NCBI GenBank assembly: GCA_964551295.1
Contig: CAZKDJ010000011.1
Coordinates: 1 to 39,022 of the forward strand
Length of the DNA: 39,022 bases
Direction: 5' to 3'
DNA from: JAFGED01 sp964551295
GTDB lineage: Bacteria > Chloroflexota > Anaerolineae > B4-G1
This document shows positions 1-7,397 of the stretch, in pieces (positions within the stretch are counted from its first letter, which is position 1; each line of letters opens with the position of its first letter). The notes under the pieces are model-generated. The model saw nothing but the letters and a program-made list of their open reading frames with translations. It was not told where the DNA came from and made no database searches. A program made the position numbers and the translations under genes.

Positions 1-1
1 C

Positions 2-349
2 GGCGGCCTGACCCGGTTCTGGCTGGGCAGCTCGCTGGAAATCTCAGCCGATGAGCAGATCGACTTTTTGCACCGTTTGGACATGGGCGACCTGCCGGTC
101 TCTGCGCGGTCGATGGACATCGTGAAGGAGGTGCTCGTCCTGGAGGAGACCGACGCCTACGTCTACCGGGGCAAAACGGGCTCGTGCATGCCCGAGGGAG
201 AGCATCCCCTGGGATGGTTCGTCGGCTATGTGAGCTACGGTGATCGTCCGTACATTTTCGCGACCAATATCCAGGGCGCGGGGGCAGAAGGGCAAAAGGC
301 GCGGCAGGTCAGCGAGGAGATTCTGGAGTATCTAGGCGTACTTCCATAG
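2..349 (+). CDS. Class D beta-lactamase, C-terminal part (5' end outside window)
   Basis: The frame is open from the left edge and stops at 349. The visible 115 residues start with GGLTRFWLGSSLEISADEQ, the stretch that follows the YGN region in class D (OXA-type) penicillin-hydrolysing serine beta-lactamases. The third catalytic-pocket motif, KTG, is present as GKTGSC near visible residue 56, and is followed by the usual WFVGYVSY strand. The Ser-x-x-Lys nucleophile and the YGN motif lie upstream of the window, so activity cannot be judged. A BlaR1-type sensor carries the same fold and is the main alternative. The next gene starts two bases after the stop, so the two may be co-transcribed. Confidence 0.8.
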   Translation, partial: GGLTRFWLGSSLEISADEQIDFLHRLDMGDLPVSARSMDIVKEVLVLEETDAYVYRGKTGSCMPEGEHPLGWFVGYVSYGDRPYIFATNIQGAGAEGQKARQVSEEILEYLGVLP

Positions 350-350
350 C

Positions 351-989
351 ATGGCCAAGGCGAACGTCAACTCCAACGGCTACAGAGCGCGGACAATGCA
401 ATCCTACGATGTCCTCGCCGTCGAGATCGTCAAGGGGTTTGGGGATTACTTTGAGTCGGTCGCCCGCGTAGAGGCAGAGTGCTTTTTGGCCTTGCTGGAT
501 CGGGATAGCGTTATCCTCGACCTCGGCTGCGGCGGCGGGCACGCGTCCGCATACTTTGCCAGCCAAGGCCACAAGCCTGTGAGCGCCGACATGAGCCGGG
601 GGATGCTGAACGTGTGCAGGTGTAGGGGATTGAGATGTGTCGTGCAATTGGACCTGGAGACCCTGCCATTCCGACAGCAGGCTTTCGACGCCATCTGGGC
701 GCACACGTCTCTGATCCACATCCCAAAGCGGAGGCTAGCGGACGCATTGAAGGCGTTGGGGCAAGGTTTAGGTTGCAATAGCGTGCTCTTTGTCGCTCTC
801 AAAGAAGGTGCAGGTGAAGGATACCTTGGGGAACCGGGTGTTGAGAGGTGGTTCTCCGGCTTCCAGGAGGGCGAGTTTGAAGAGTATGCCCCGACTGACT
901 TTGACATCGTTAGGTATAGCAGAACTAGAATCAAGAAAGCGGCATTCCTCAACTATCATCTTGTAAAGTGCGGCGTTGACGCGAACTGA
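351..989 (+). CDS. Class I SAM-dependent methyltransferase
   Basis: A 212-residue protein with a Rossmann methyltransferase core. Motif I (DLGCGGG) is at residues 57-63, the acidic end of strand 2 is SADMS near residue 79, and the FDAIWAHTSLIHI stretch near 121 matches motif IV of the Methyltransf_11/25 group. These enzymes transfer a methyl group from S-adenosylmethionine to small molecules or macromolecules; nothing visible fixes the substrate. The start lies two bases after the preceding beta-lactamase stop, and its own stop shares a base with the ATG of the next (broken) gene, so the three look like one transcript. Codon use resembles the neighbours. Confidence 0.75.
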   Translation: MAKANVNSNGYRARTMQSYDVLAVEIVKGFGDYFESVARVEAECFLALLDRDSVILDLGCGGGHASAYFASQGHKPVSADMSRGMLNVCRCRGLRCVVQLDLETLPFRQQAFDAIWAHTSLIHIPKRRLADALKALGQGLGCNSVLFVALKEGAGEGYLGEPGVERWFSGFQEGEFEEYAPTDFDIVRYSRTRIKKAAFLNYHLVKCGVDAN

Positions 990-1566
990 TGGACAGACCT
1001 TTCATCGTGATCGTCACCGGCCCCGCTGGTGCGAGAGCTCGACCTGCCCCTCGTCTCCAAGGATACCATCAAAGAGATCCTCTTCGACACACTCGGCTGG
1101 CGCGACCGGGAGTGGTCGAAAAAGCTGGGCCACGCCAGCTTCGAGCTGCTGTTCCACTTTGTAGAATCCCACCTCGGGGCACACAGATCGTTGGTCGTGG
1201 AGACCGCTTTCATCCAAGTTCCACACAACCCGGTTTTTGAGACTGAAACAGCGGTATAGCTTCACGCCCATACAGGTCTATTGCACCGCCGATGACGCGG
1301 TCCTGTTCGAGCGATTCCAAGCGCGGGTCGCGTCTGGGGAGCGACATCCAGGCCACGTCGATCACCTGGCGACCTACGAGCAGTTCGTGGAGGCCCTACG
1401 GGGCGGCAAGTATGGCATCCTGGAAATAGGCGGTTCGCTCCTACAGGTCGATACCACGGATTGGTCAAAGGTCGATCACAATGCCCTGGCGCACGCTGCC
1501 GGCGCGCTGATGTGCCGGCCTGGCGAAGGGCGTAGAACTAACCCGCATAGTCCTCTAGGACGATGA
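989..1566 (+). pseudogene. P-loop kinase/AAA-family ATPase, broken by deletion and frameshift
   Basis: Three consecutive frames together spell one nucleoside-kinase-like P-loop protein. The first gives FIVIVTGPAGA (from 989), the second RELDLPLVSKDTIKEILFD (from about 1032), and the third SFTPIQVYCTADDAVLFERF (from about 1243). At 1031-1034 the reading passes straight from GPAGA to RELDLP, so the GKS/T of Walker A and roughly ten residues are missing (about 29-32 nt). A second shift occurs near 1240, just after a TAFIQVPHNPVFET stretch. Homologues of this type are ATP-binding proteins of about 180 residues. Loss of Walker A should abolish ATP binding, so this is called a pseudogene. The extreme C-terminus runs into the end of the convergent vapC gene. 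Confidence 0.7.
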
Positions 1567-1990
1567 TAGCCAGTTCGGTGGATAGGTGCGCCAGCCTTTG
1601 ATCGTTGGTTACAAAGGCCGTCGCCCCATGAAGCATCGCAGTTGCCACCTGGAGTGCGTCGGCTGGACGAATGGTATAGCAGGCCCTTAGCTGGGCCGCC
1701 CGGCGTGCCACATCGCGCGTCACGTCCGCCAGTATCGAGTTTGGAAAGTGGGCGAGCAGTGCTTCGTACTCACGCGCCACAGCCGGCTGCCCCACTCGCC
1801 ACGGTCGAACGGTCAGTTCCATCAAAGTCACTGTCGAAACGGCCGCCGTTTGCCGACCTGCCTGGACGCCGGCCAGTAATGTCCGGGTTAGCGGCTGGTA
1901 GCGTGGATGGGCCTCCAGATGGTAGATGAAAACGCTTGTATCCAGGCCAATAATCGTATGTTCGGCTAGTCGCTCTGTGAATCGCTCCAT
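1538..1990 (-). CDS. vapC: VapC-type PIN-domain ribonuclease toxin
   Basis: A 150-residue PIN-domain protein. The acidic metal-binding residues are all visible: D17 in IGLDTSVFIY, E59 in TLMELT, D111 in RPADALQ and D130 in VTNDQRL. VapC toxins are Mg-dependent RNases that cleave tRNA or rRNA and are held inactive by the partner antitoxin. The start at 1990 (MERF) is preferred over an upstream in-frame start because it gives the usual PIN length. It overlaps the 3' end of the vapB-like antitoxin by 25 bases, which is the typical coupling of such modules. The last residues of the gene overlap the end of the convergent kinase pseudogene. Confidence 0.85.
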   Translation of the reverse strand: MERFTERLAEHTIIGLDTSVFIYHLEAHPRYQPLTRTLLAGVQAGRQTAAVSTVTLMELTVRPWRVGQPAVAREYEALLAHFPNSILADVTRDVARRAAQLRACYTIRPADALQVATAMLHGATAFVTNDQRLAHLSTELAIIVLEDYAG

Positions 1991-2223
1991 GCTTCCCGCT
2001 CCTGCTCCAGATACTCGGTTGAGTCGATGTCCGACCAAATGTCTTTGTGCAAACCGGCCATATGGGCCGCGTAATCCTGGGGCTGGGGAAGCATGATGAG
2101 TATGCCATCCTGAACGTCCACCAGCAGGCGGTCACCGCTCTTGATTTTCAGCTTCCGGCGGGCAAAACTGGGCACGGAGACTTGGTAACGACTGCTGACC
2201 TTCACGCTCACCGTTTCAGACAT
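1966..2223 (-). CDS. vapB: AbrB/MazE-fold antitoxin of the VapBC module
   Basis: An 85-residue protein with an N-terminal SpoVT-AbrB swapped-hairpin domain (VKVSSRYQVSVPSFARRKLK through SGDRLLVDVQDGILIMLP) that binds DNA as a dimer. The acidic, extended C-terminal tail (WSDIDSTEYLEQEREAW) is the part expected to wrap and block the toxin. The start at 2223 is chosen because a good ribosome binding site (AGGGAGG) lies about 6 bases upstream; a longer in-frame start at 2253 lacks one. Antitoxins of this class usually repress their own promoter together with the toxin, and an inverted repeat sits at 2240-2261. Confidence 0.85.
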   Translation of the reverse strand: MSETVSVKVSSRYQVSVPSFARRKLKIKSGDRLLVDVQDGILIMLPQPQDYAAHMAGLHKDIWSDIDSTEYLEQEREAWSDSQSD

Positions 2224-2239
2224 ACGAACCTCCCTTACA

Positions 2240-2261
2240 AAGCATTTTATCATTTATGCTT
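2240..2261. promoter_or_regulatory. Inverted repeat, candidate VapB operator
   Basis: AAGCAT (2240-2245) and ATGCTT (2256-2261) form a perfect 6-base inverted repeat with a 10-base AT-rich spacer. It lies between the -10 element and the ribosome binding site of vapB, a common place for autorepression by AbrB-fold antitoxins. Binding is inferred from position only. Confidence 0.35.
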
Positions 2262-2290
2262 AGTATACCACGATGCAGATCAAAGCGCAA
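2262..2290 (-). promoter_or_regulatory. Probable sigma70 promoter of vapBC
   Basis: Read on the minus strand, TTGCGC (2290-2285) and TATACT (2267-2262) are separated by 17 bases. Transcription would start about 30 bases before the vapB ATG. Confidence 0.5.
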
Positions 2291-2398
2291 ACCAAACCTC
2301 CGTAGCTTGATCGTCGGGCAAGCGTTGCGTTTCCGTCCAGCACACGGGCCCCTCTTCTGGTATCCTTCAGACTGCAGGCTGGCGCTCGTCCAGAAGCT

Positions 2399-3295
2399 AT
2401 GCTGCTGCAAGCCTGTTTCGGCGGAAAGGGTATGGGAGAGGAGAAACCATCTAGACCCACAATCGCACACCAGGTCATCGTGGTAGGGTTTGGCGCTGTA
2501 CTCTTGTGGGCCACTGCGTTCTACTGGTGGTATTACGCCGCCCGGCAATCGAGAATCGGTTTTCTGTGCACCTTTTCCGTTGTCCCTCTCCCGTTCCTGA
2601 TCTGGCTGGTCGCTATCCTTGTTGGAAAGATCGCCAGGCGGGCCAGGCGCAGCCAAAGGCTCAGATTCGCTATGTGGCTGGTCATTGTTTTAGCTGTGAT
2701 GGGCATCGTCGCCCTGTTTCTCCCCCGGCTGATCACTGCCTTGCACGCGCGCCAACGGGTGTTCAGTGTAGCGGACGTCCCCCAAAAGCGCGTTGCCGTC
2801 GTGTTTGGGGCCGGGATCACGCGCGATGGCCGTCCGACGCTGGATCTGGCCTACCGGGTGACGACTGCTGCCGAGCTGTATTTCACCGGTAAGGTCGACA
2901 AGCTGCTGATGAGCGGCGATAACCGCTTCGTGAACTATGACGAGCCGACGGCCATGCGCAGGTACGCCATGACGCTGGGCGTACCTGGAGAGGCCATCGT
3001 GTTGGATTACGCCGGTCGGCGCACGTACGACACCTGCTACCGCGCCCGCGACATCTTTCAGGTGCAGGACGTCATCCTGGTCACACAAGGCTACCACCTG
3101 CCGCGCGCCCTGTACACCTGTAACGCCTTGGGAGTCAAGGCGATAGGTGTTGCGGCTGGACAAGGCGGGCACTCACATCTCTTTGACAATGTCCGCGAGT
3201 GCTTGGCCACGGCGCTTGCTTTTGGGGATGTCCACGTTTCCCGGCCTGTACCCGTCCTGGGCGAGCCGGAACCGGTATTTGTCCCCGAGGCCTAA
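2399..3295 (+). CDS. SanA-like membrane protein with DUF218 domain
   Basis: A 298-residue protein with three likely membrane segments (about residues 24-45, 54-75 and 90-108), followed by an extracytoplasmic DUF218/YdcF-SanA domain. The domain begins RVAVVFGAGITRDGRPT (131 on) and continues with LLMSGDN, NYDEPTAM, AGRRTYDTCYRA and VTQGYHLPRALY, the signature order of the SanA (vancomycin-exclusion) branch. SanA proteins affect envelope barrier function in enterobacteria; the reaction is not established. The start is uncertain: an ATG at 2432 is equally possible, and neither has a well-spaced ribosome binding site. The two extra N-terminal membrane segments distinguish it from the single-segment SanA. 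Confidence 0.75.
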   Translation: MLLQACFGGKGMGEEKPSRPTIAHQVIVVGFGAVLLWATAFYWWYYAARQSRIGFLCTFSVVPLPFLIWLVAILVGKIARRARRSQRLRFAMWLVIVLAVMGIVALFLPRLITALHARQRVFSVADVPQKRVAVVFGAGITRDGRPTLDLAYRVTTAAELYFTGKVDKLLMSGDNRFVNYDEPTAMRRYAMTLGVPGEAIVLDYAGRRTYDTCYRARDIFQVQDVILVTQGYHLPRALYTCNALGVKAIGVAAGQGGHSHLFDNVRECLATALAFGDVHVSRPVPVLGEPEPVFVPEA

Positions 3296-3333
3296 AGGGG
3301 TTGGTAATGCCGTCAGAAGCAGAATAAATCGCA

Positions 3334-3938
3334 TTGTGGTCAGACAAGCTGTGGGACATTTCAGCAATGGGGCTGCATTTCTCCAAGAACATCCACGACG
3401 AGGCCGCCTTCCGGGCAGTACAGACGATCGCAATGGAAATGCTAGCCTTGGCGACCGGCGAGTCCCTCGCACAGGTCGAACCCTTGAGAGACCCGATCTT
3501 TTCGCGCCCAACGCCGTTGGCAGGGGGCGACGCGGCCGTGATCGACGGCGAGGGACGAATCCTGCTGATTCAGCGCGCGGATAACGGCAAGTGGGCCATG
3601 CCGGGCGGGGCCCTCGAAGTGGGAGAGACGCCCGCGAGGCGCTGGAGGAAACGGGCGTGCATTGCCGTCCTCTAGCGCTCGTCGGGGTTTTCGATTCGCG
3701 CCTGTGCGGCACGACGAGCCGCCATCACCTGTACCAATTCGTGTTCCTGTGCAAGCCGTTGGATCGCCAAGAGATGGCGGAGCCGTCGCACGCCTGCGAG
3801 GTGCAAGATACGGGTTGGTTTTCAGAGGATGACTTGCCGGAGGATGTGGACCCGGGGCACCGGTTGAGAATCCCCGAGGCTTTTCGCGTGTGGCGGGGAG
3901 ATAGTCAAGCGTTCTTTGATGACATCGGACTTGAGTGA
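3334..3938 (+). pseudogene. Nudix hydrolase with a deletion inside the Nudix box
   Basis: Two frames together give one Nudix hydrolase of the type with an N-terminal dimerisation region (DKLWDISAMGLHFSKNIHDE). The first frame reads to PGGALEVGETPA and the second resumes at REALEETGVHCRPLALVGVFDSR, finishing with QDTGWFSEDDLPEDV. The Nudix box is G-x5-E-x7-REUXEEXGU. Here only five bases separate the Glu codon (about 3628) from the Arg-Glu codons, where 21 are expected, so 16 bases are missing and the frame shifts. A likely TTG start is at 3334, with ATG at 3367 as an alternative. Nudix enzymes hydrolyse nucleoside diphosphates linked to another moiety; this copy should be inactive as sequenced. 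Confidence 0.75.
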
Positions 3939-3969
3939 GTTTGCCACAAGTCTCAAAAGTAGGGAATCC

Positions 3970-4578
3970 ATGGCCAAACGCCTGTTCGATTTGGTGTTCG
4001 CTTTGTCTTGCCTGATTATCGCAGCGCCGGCAATCCTGATTATCGCCATTCTCATCAAGTTGAGTTCACCGGGTCCTGTCTTGTACGTACCCGCAATGGT
4101 CGGCAAAAACGGCAGGCCGTTCCGCCTGTTCCGGTTTCGTACGATGCGCGTTGATGAAACTGCTCGCCTCAGCCCGGACGAGAGGCTTACGCGCGTTGGT
4201 CGTTTCATTCGCAACTACTCGCTTGATCATTTGCCAACACTGGTCAACCTTCTCAAGGGAGATATCAGCGTGGTTGGACCGCGACCGATGGAGCCAGAGT
4301 TCGTCAACCTCCAAGATCCGACTTGGCAAAGGTACTTTCAGGTCAGACCAGGCTTTTTCAACTATGCGGTGCTCAAATTGGGAAAAACGTTTGGCCACAG
4401 CGATGCCGATAATCTGTCCTTGAAACAAGAACTGGAGCTGGAATACATCCAGAAGCGGTCGTTCGTATTTGACTTGCAGTTGTTCTTGAGGTTCGTCTGG
4501 GCTCATATTGCCAGCGGGGGCAATCTCAAGATGAGGGGGAGACCCGATCCCGCGCTGAAGGATAGGGCGAGTCTATGA
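3970..4578 (+). CDS. Bacterial sugar transferase (polyprenyl-phosphate phosphoglycosyl transferase)
   Basis: A 202-residue monotopic phosphoglycosyl transferase of the WcaJ/PglC type, which moves a sugar-1-phosphate from a nucleotide sugar to undecaprenyl phosphate at the inner membrane and starts polysaccharide assembly. Features are KRLFDLVFA plus a re-entrant hydrophobic helix (residues 4-30), SSPGPVLY, the FRFRTM motif at 54-59, and VVGPRP at 101-106. The catalytic Asp-Glu dyad, normally SLDELP, reads SLDHLP (D86-H87), so Glu is replaced by His. The start at 3970 follows a ribosome binding site-like AGGGA; an in-frame ATG at 3916 would overlap the Nudix remnant. The YdcF-like gene follows without a gap. 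Confidence 0.85.
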   Translation: MAKRLFDLVFALSCLIIAAPAILIIAILIKLSSPGPVLYVPAMVGKNGRPFRLFRFRTMRVDETARLSPDERLTRVGRFIRNYSLDHLPTLVNLLKGDISVVGPRPMEPEFVNLQDPTWQRYFQVRPGFFNYAVLKLGKTFGHSDADNLSLKQELELEYIQKRSFVFDLQLFLRFVWAHIASGGNLKMRGRPDPALKDRASL

Positions 4579-5175
4579 TTGAAGCACCAGGAGTGGCCTA
4601 TAGCGATGCTGAAAGATCCAATCGCCGCCATCACCGAGTTCATATTCCTCGAGACGCCGATCTCGAACGCCGACATCATCCTGATACCGGGCGGAAGTCA
4701 CCCGCAACTGATGGAGCGTGCCGCGGAGCTGTATCACTGCGGGCTTGCCCCGGTCATCCTGCCATCGGGTGGGGCCAACGCGCATCTGCCCGGCCTGACC
4801 GAGTGGGCGTACCTCAAGCAGGTCGGTGTCTCGCTGGGCATACCCGAGGGGGCGTTTCTCAAGGAGGACGAGGCGCGGCACACGTTTGAAAACGCCGAAC
4901 TGTCGTGGAAGGCTATCCGCCGAGCCGCTCTGGAGGTCCGGGCGGCCATCCTCGTCTGCAAGGCCTTTCACGCTCGGCGCGTCCATATGGCGTATAGTGC
5001 CGCTTTTCCAGAGCACGTGTTGTTTATGGTCTCTCCCGTTCACGACGAGCGAAACATACGTAGAGACAACTGGTTTACGAGTGAGCTAGGCATCCGTAAA
5101 GTGATGGACGAGGTCGAAAAGATCGGACGATATTTCGACCCACATCAAATAGTTAAGGAGGCAAAAGCGACATGA
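4579..5175 (+). CDS. YdcF-family DUF218 domain protein
   Basis: About 198 residues with the cytoplasmic YdcF-type DUF218 fold. Visible pieces are ADIILIPGGSHPQLMERAAEL, VILPSGG, EARHTFENAELSW and ILVCKAFHARRVHMAY. Some family members bind SAM or act near cell-wall and exopolysaccharide genes, but no reaction is established. The start is either TTG at 4579, directly after the sugar transferase stop, or ATG at 4606. The 3' end overlaps the ATG of the next gene by four bases (ATGA), so translation is coupled. This is the second DUF218 protein within 2 kb; the other, at 2399, is the membrane-anchored SanA type. Confidence 0.8.
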   Translation: MKHQEWPIAMLKDPIAAITEFIFLETPISNADIILIPGGSHPQLMERAAELYHCGLAPVILPSGGANAHLPGLTEWAYLKQVGVSLGIPEGAFLKEDEARHTFENAELSWKAIRRAALEVRAAILVCKAFHARRVHMAYSAAFPEHVLFMVSPVHDERNIRRDNWFTSELGIRKVMDEVEKIGRYFDPHQIVKEAKAT

Positions 5176-6209
5176 GTAACACGTTGACGACCATTGTGGC
5201 CCGGGCAACGGGCCTCCCGGAGGATGGGATAGAGGTTTCTCCCCGCTCCCCCCTGGAGCACCAGTCCAATCGCCTGTACGACGTGTGGGCCGGTGACCAC
5301 CACTTGATCGCCAAAGAGTACCTCAAGCGCAACGAGTGGTGGGACGCGCCACGGCGAGAGTTCGATGCGCTCAGTCTGCTGGCGCCGTTGGACATCGCGC
5401 CCCAGCCGGTCGCACATGTCCAACCCCACGCCACGTCGCGCGGCCCCATCGTGATCTACGAATTTCTGGAGGGCGAGACCTGGGACCGCCGCCGTCCCAC
5501 GGCTGGCGAGCTGGCCCAACTGGCCGAGATGTGGCTCAAGATGAACGCAATATCGGGCGACGATCTGTGGGAGTCGCGCGGCCAGGACCGGCCGCTGGAC
5601 GAGATCGAGGCCCGCTTTCACGCCGATCTGAAGGACTATGCCGAGTGGGTGGAGAGCGAGTTCCATCCCGGCAGGCGCGCCGTCGACCTGTGCTTCATGG
5701 TGCTGGAGAGCCGCCACTCGGCTCTCCGCGAGCTAGCGGGCCAGACTCCGGCGCTGTGCTTTTGCCGCGCCGACCCGCGCTTTGCCAACGTCATCCGGCG
5801 GCCCGATGGCCGACTGGGGTTGGTCGATTGGGAGGACTGCGGCCTGCGCGACCCGGCCCGCGACCTGGCGGACTTGATGACGCATCCCAACCAGGAGGAC
5901 CTGGTCTCGCCCAAGGCGTGGAAGGCCTTCCTCAAGCCCTACCTGGCCGGTCGAGGTGGAGAAGATCGGCAGCTCAAGCGCAGGATCGATCTCTACCTGG
6001 CCCTGTTTCCCATCTACTGGCTGCTCTCGTTGATCCGCCGGGGCATCGAACTGGCCCAGGAGGGGCACCTGGGGGGCTGGATGGAGCACGGGCTGCCCGC
6101 CGGTGAAAAGCTGCGCCGCTACCTGGCCCGCGGCCTGGCCTGGCCGGAGATGAAGTTCGCCCGGCAGATGCAGACGCTATCGCGGGTGGCGTTCTTTCCT
6201 AGTGTGTAA
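5172..6209 (+). CDS. APH/choline-kinase-like phosphotransferase
   Basis: A 345-residue protein with the aminoglycoside/choline phosphotransferase fold. Residues HLIAKEY (45-50) carry the ATP-binding Lys, IVIYEFLEGETWD is the hinge, CRADPRFANV (199-207) is the catalytic loop with D201 and N206, and LGLVDWEDCG (216-225) holds the metal-binding Asp. The loop's usual His (H-x-D-x4-N) is Arg here. Members phosphorylate antibiotics, choline, sugars or amino acids; the neighbours suggest a sugar or envelope building block rather than resistance. A strong ribosome binding site (AAGGAGG) precedes the ATG, which overlaps the previous stop. Confidence 0.75.
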   Translation: MSNTLTTIVARATGLPEDGIEVSPRSPLEHQSNRLYDVWAGDHHLIAKEYLKRNEWWDAPRREFDALSLLAPLDIAPQPVAHVQPHATSRGPIVIYEFLEGETWDRRRPTAGELAQLAEMWLKMNAISGDDLWESRGQDRPLDEIEARFHADLKDYAEWVESEFHPGRRAVDLCFMVLESRHSALRELAGQTPALCFCRADPRFANVIRRPDGRLGLVDWEDCGLRDPARDLADLMTHPNQEDLVSPKAWKAFLKPYLAGRGGEDRQLKRRIDLYLALFPIYWLLSLIRRGIELAQEGHLGGWMEHGLPAGEKLRRYLARGLAWPEMKFARQMQTLSRVAFFPSV

Positions 6210-6216
6210 TATGATG

Positions 6217-6275
6217 GGACGCAGATGAACGCAGATAAACGCTGCTTTTTGATCTATCTGCGTGAATCTGCGTCC
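6217..6275. repeat. Imperfect palindrome built of ACGCAGAT words (dispersed-repeat type)
   Basis: The left arm (6217-6237) has the word ACGCAGAT twice at 10-base spacing. The right arm (6255-6275) is its reverse complement except for two adjacent mismatches, and a T-rich 17-base loop lies between. It fills the gap between the kinase and the dehydratase gene. Word repeats of this kind occur as dispersed intergenic elements in many environmental bacteria; copy number in this genome cannot be seen here. In RNA it would form a long hairpin and may act as a terminator. Confidence 0.7.
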
Positions 6276-6297
6276 TAAACTGAAGAGGAGAATTGAT

Positions 6298-7314
6298 GTG
6301 TCTAAACCCATCGCTTTCATCACCGGCATCACCGGCCAGGATGGTTCTTACCTGGCCGAGTTCCTGTTGGACAAGGGATACGAGGTCGTCGGGCTAGTGC
6401 GACGCTCGACCAACTGCCGCTACCCCAACATCGACCACCTCGTCGGCAAGATCACACTCGAATACGGCGATCTGATCGACGCCCACGCCATCGAGCGGAT
6501 TCTGGCCCAGTATCGCCCCACGGAGGTGTACAACCTGGCGGCCCAGTCGGTGCCCGCCGATAGCTGGAGCCAGCCCATCGTCACTGCCGAGATCACCGCC
6601 GTGGCTCCCGTCCGCATGCTGGAGGCGATCCGGACGGTGGGGATCGACGTGCGCTTCTACCAGGCGACGAGCCGCGAGATATACGGCGGTGTGCGCCAGG
6701 AGGTGGTCGACGAGACGACGCACTTCCTGGCCAACAATCCCTACGGCGTGGCCAAACTGTACGCCCACCTGATGATGCGCACGTACCGCGAGTCGTACGG
6801 GATGTTCGCCTGCGGCGGTATCCTGTTCAACCACGAGAGTCCGCGCCGCAGCCTGCACTTTGTCACGCGCAAGGTGACCACGGCGGTGGCCTGCATTCAC
6901 CTGGGCGTCGAGCATCCCCCGCTAAACGAGGCGGGGGAGCCGCTGGTGGCCGACGACAAGGTCAAGCTCGGCAACCTGGGTGCAGTGCGGGATTGGGGAT
7001 ATGCCAAGGAGTACGTCGAGGCCATGTGGCTGATGCTGCAGCAGGACGAGCCGCAGGATTACGTCATTGCCACCAACACCGTCCACACGGTCAAGGATTT
7101 GTGCCAAGTCGCCTTCGCCCACGTGGGGCTGGACTGGCACGGCCACGTCGAGGTCGACGAGCGCTTCCTGCGCCCCACCGAGATCAACGCCGCGCGCGGA
7201 GATTACGCCCGGGCCAAGGCGGAGCTGGGATGGGAGCCGCGGACACAGTTCAAGGCGTTGATCGAGATGATGGTGGACGCGGACGTGGCGCGACAAGGCC
7301 TCGGAGGTCTCTAG
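6298..7314 (+). CDS. gmd: GDP-mannose 4,6-dehydratase family SDR
   Basis: A 338-residue extended short-chain dehydrogenase. The NAD(P) motif is TGITGQDGSYLAEFLL with glycines at 10, 13 and 16. Typical Gmd segments follow: YGDL, VYNLAAQS, ATSREIYG (S125, E127), NPYGVAK (catalytic Y149 and K153), LFNHESPRR, FVTRKVT and GAVRDWGYAKEYVEAMW. Gmd converts GDP-mannose to GDP-4-keto-6-deoxymannose, the precursor of fucose, rhamnose and perosamine units. The usual ST-S-E-L-Y-G is ATSREIYG here, a small change in the active-site loop. The GTG at 6298 is chosen because AGAGGAG lies about 8 bases upstream. The context with a sugar transferase supports polysaccharide synthesis. Confidence 0.85.
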   Translation: MSKPIAFITGITGQDGSYLAEFLLDKGYEVVGLVRRSTNCRYPNIDHLVGKITLEYGDLIDAHAIERILAQYRPTEVYNLAAQSVPADSWSQPIVTAEITAVAPVRMLEAIRTVGIDVRFYQATSREIYGGVRQEVVDETTHFLANNPYGVAKLYAHLMMRTYRESYGMFACGGILFNHESPRRSLHFVTRKVTTAVACIHLGVEHPPLNEAGEPLVADDKVKLGNLGAVRDWGYAKEYVEAMWLMLQQDEPQDYVIATNTVHTVKDLCQVAFAHVGLDWHGHVEVDERFLRPTEINAARGDYARAKAELGWEPRTQFKALIEMMVDADVARQGLGGL

Positions 7315-7397
7315 CGAACCTCTCTGATAGCAGGAGACAGGGTTGATCAAGACAATGTTTGACACAAAATCATCGTTAGAGACATCCGAGGTCTGAT

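Noticed and set aside
5172..6209. Aminoglycoside resistance gene
   Set aside because: The fold is APH-like, but the catalytic His is Arg and the neighbours are sugar and envelope genes; resistance is not supported.
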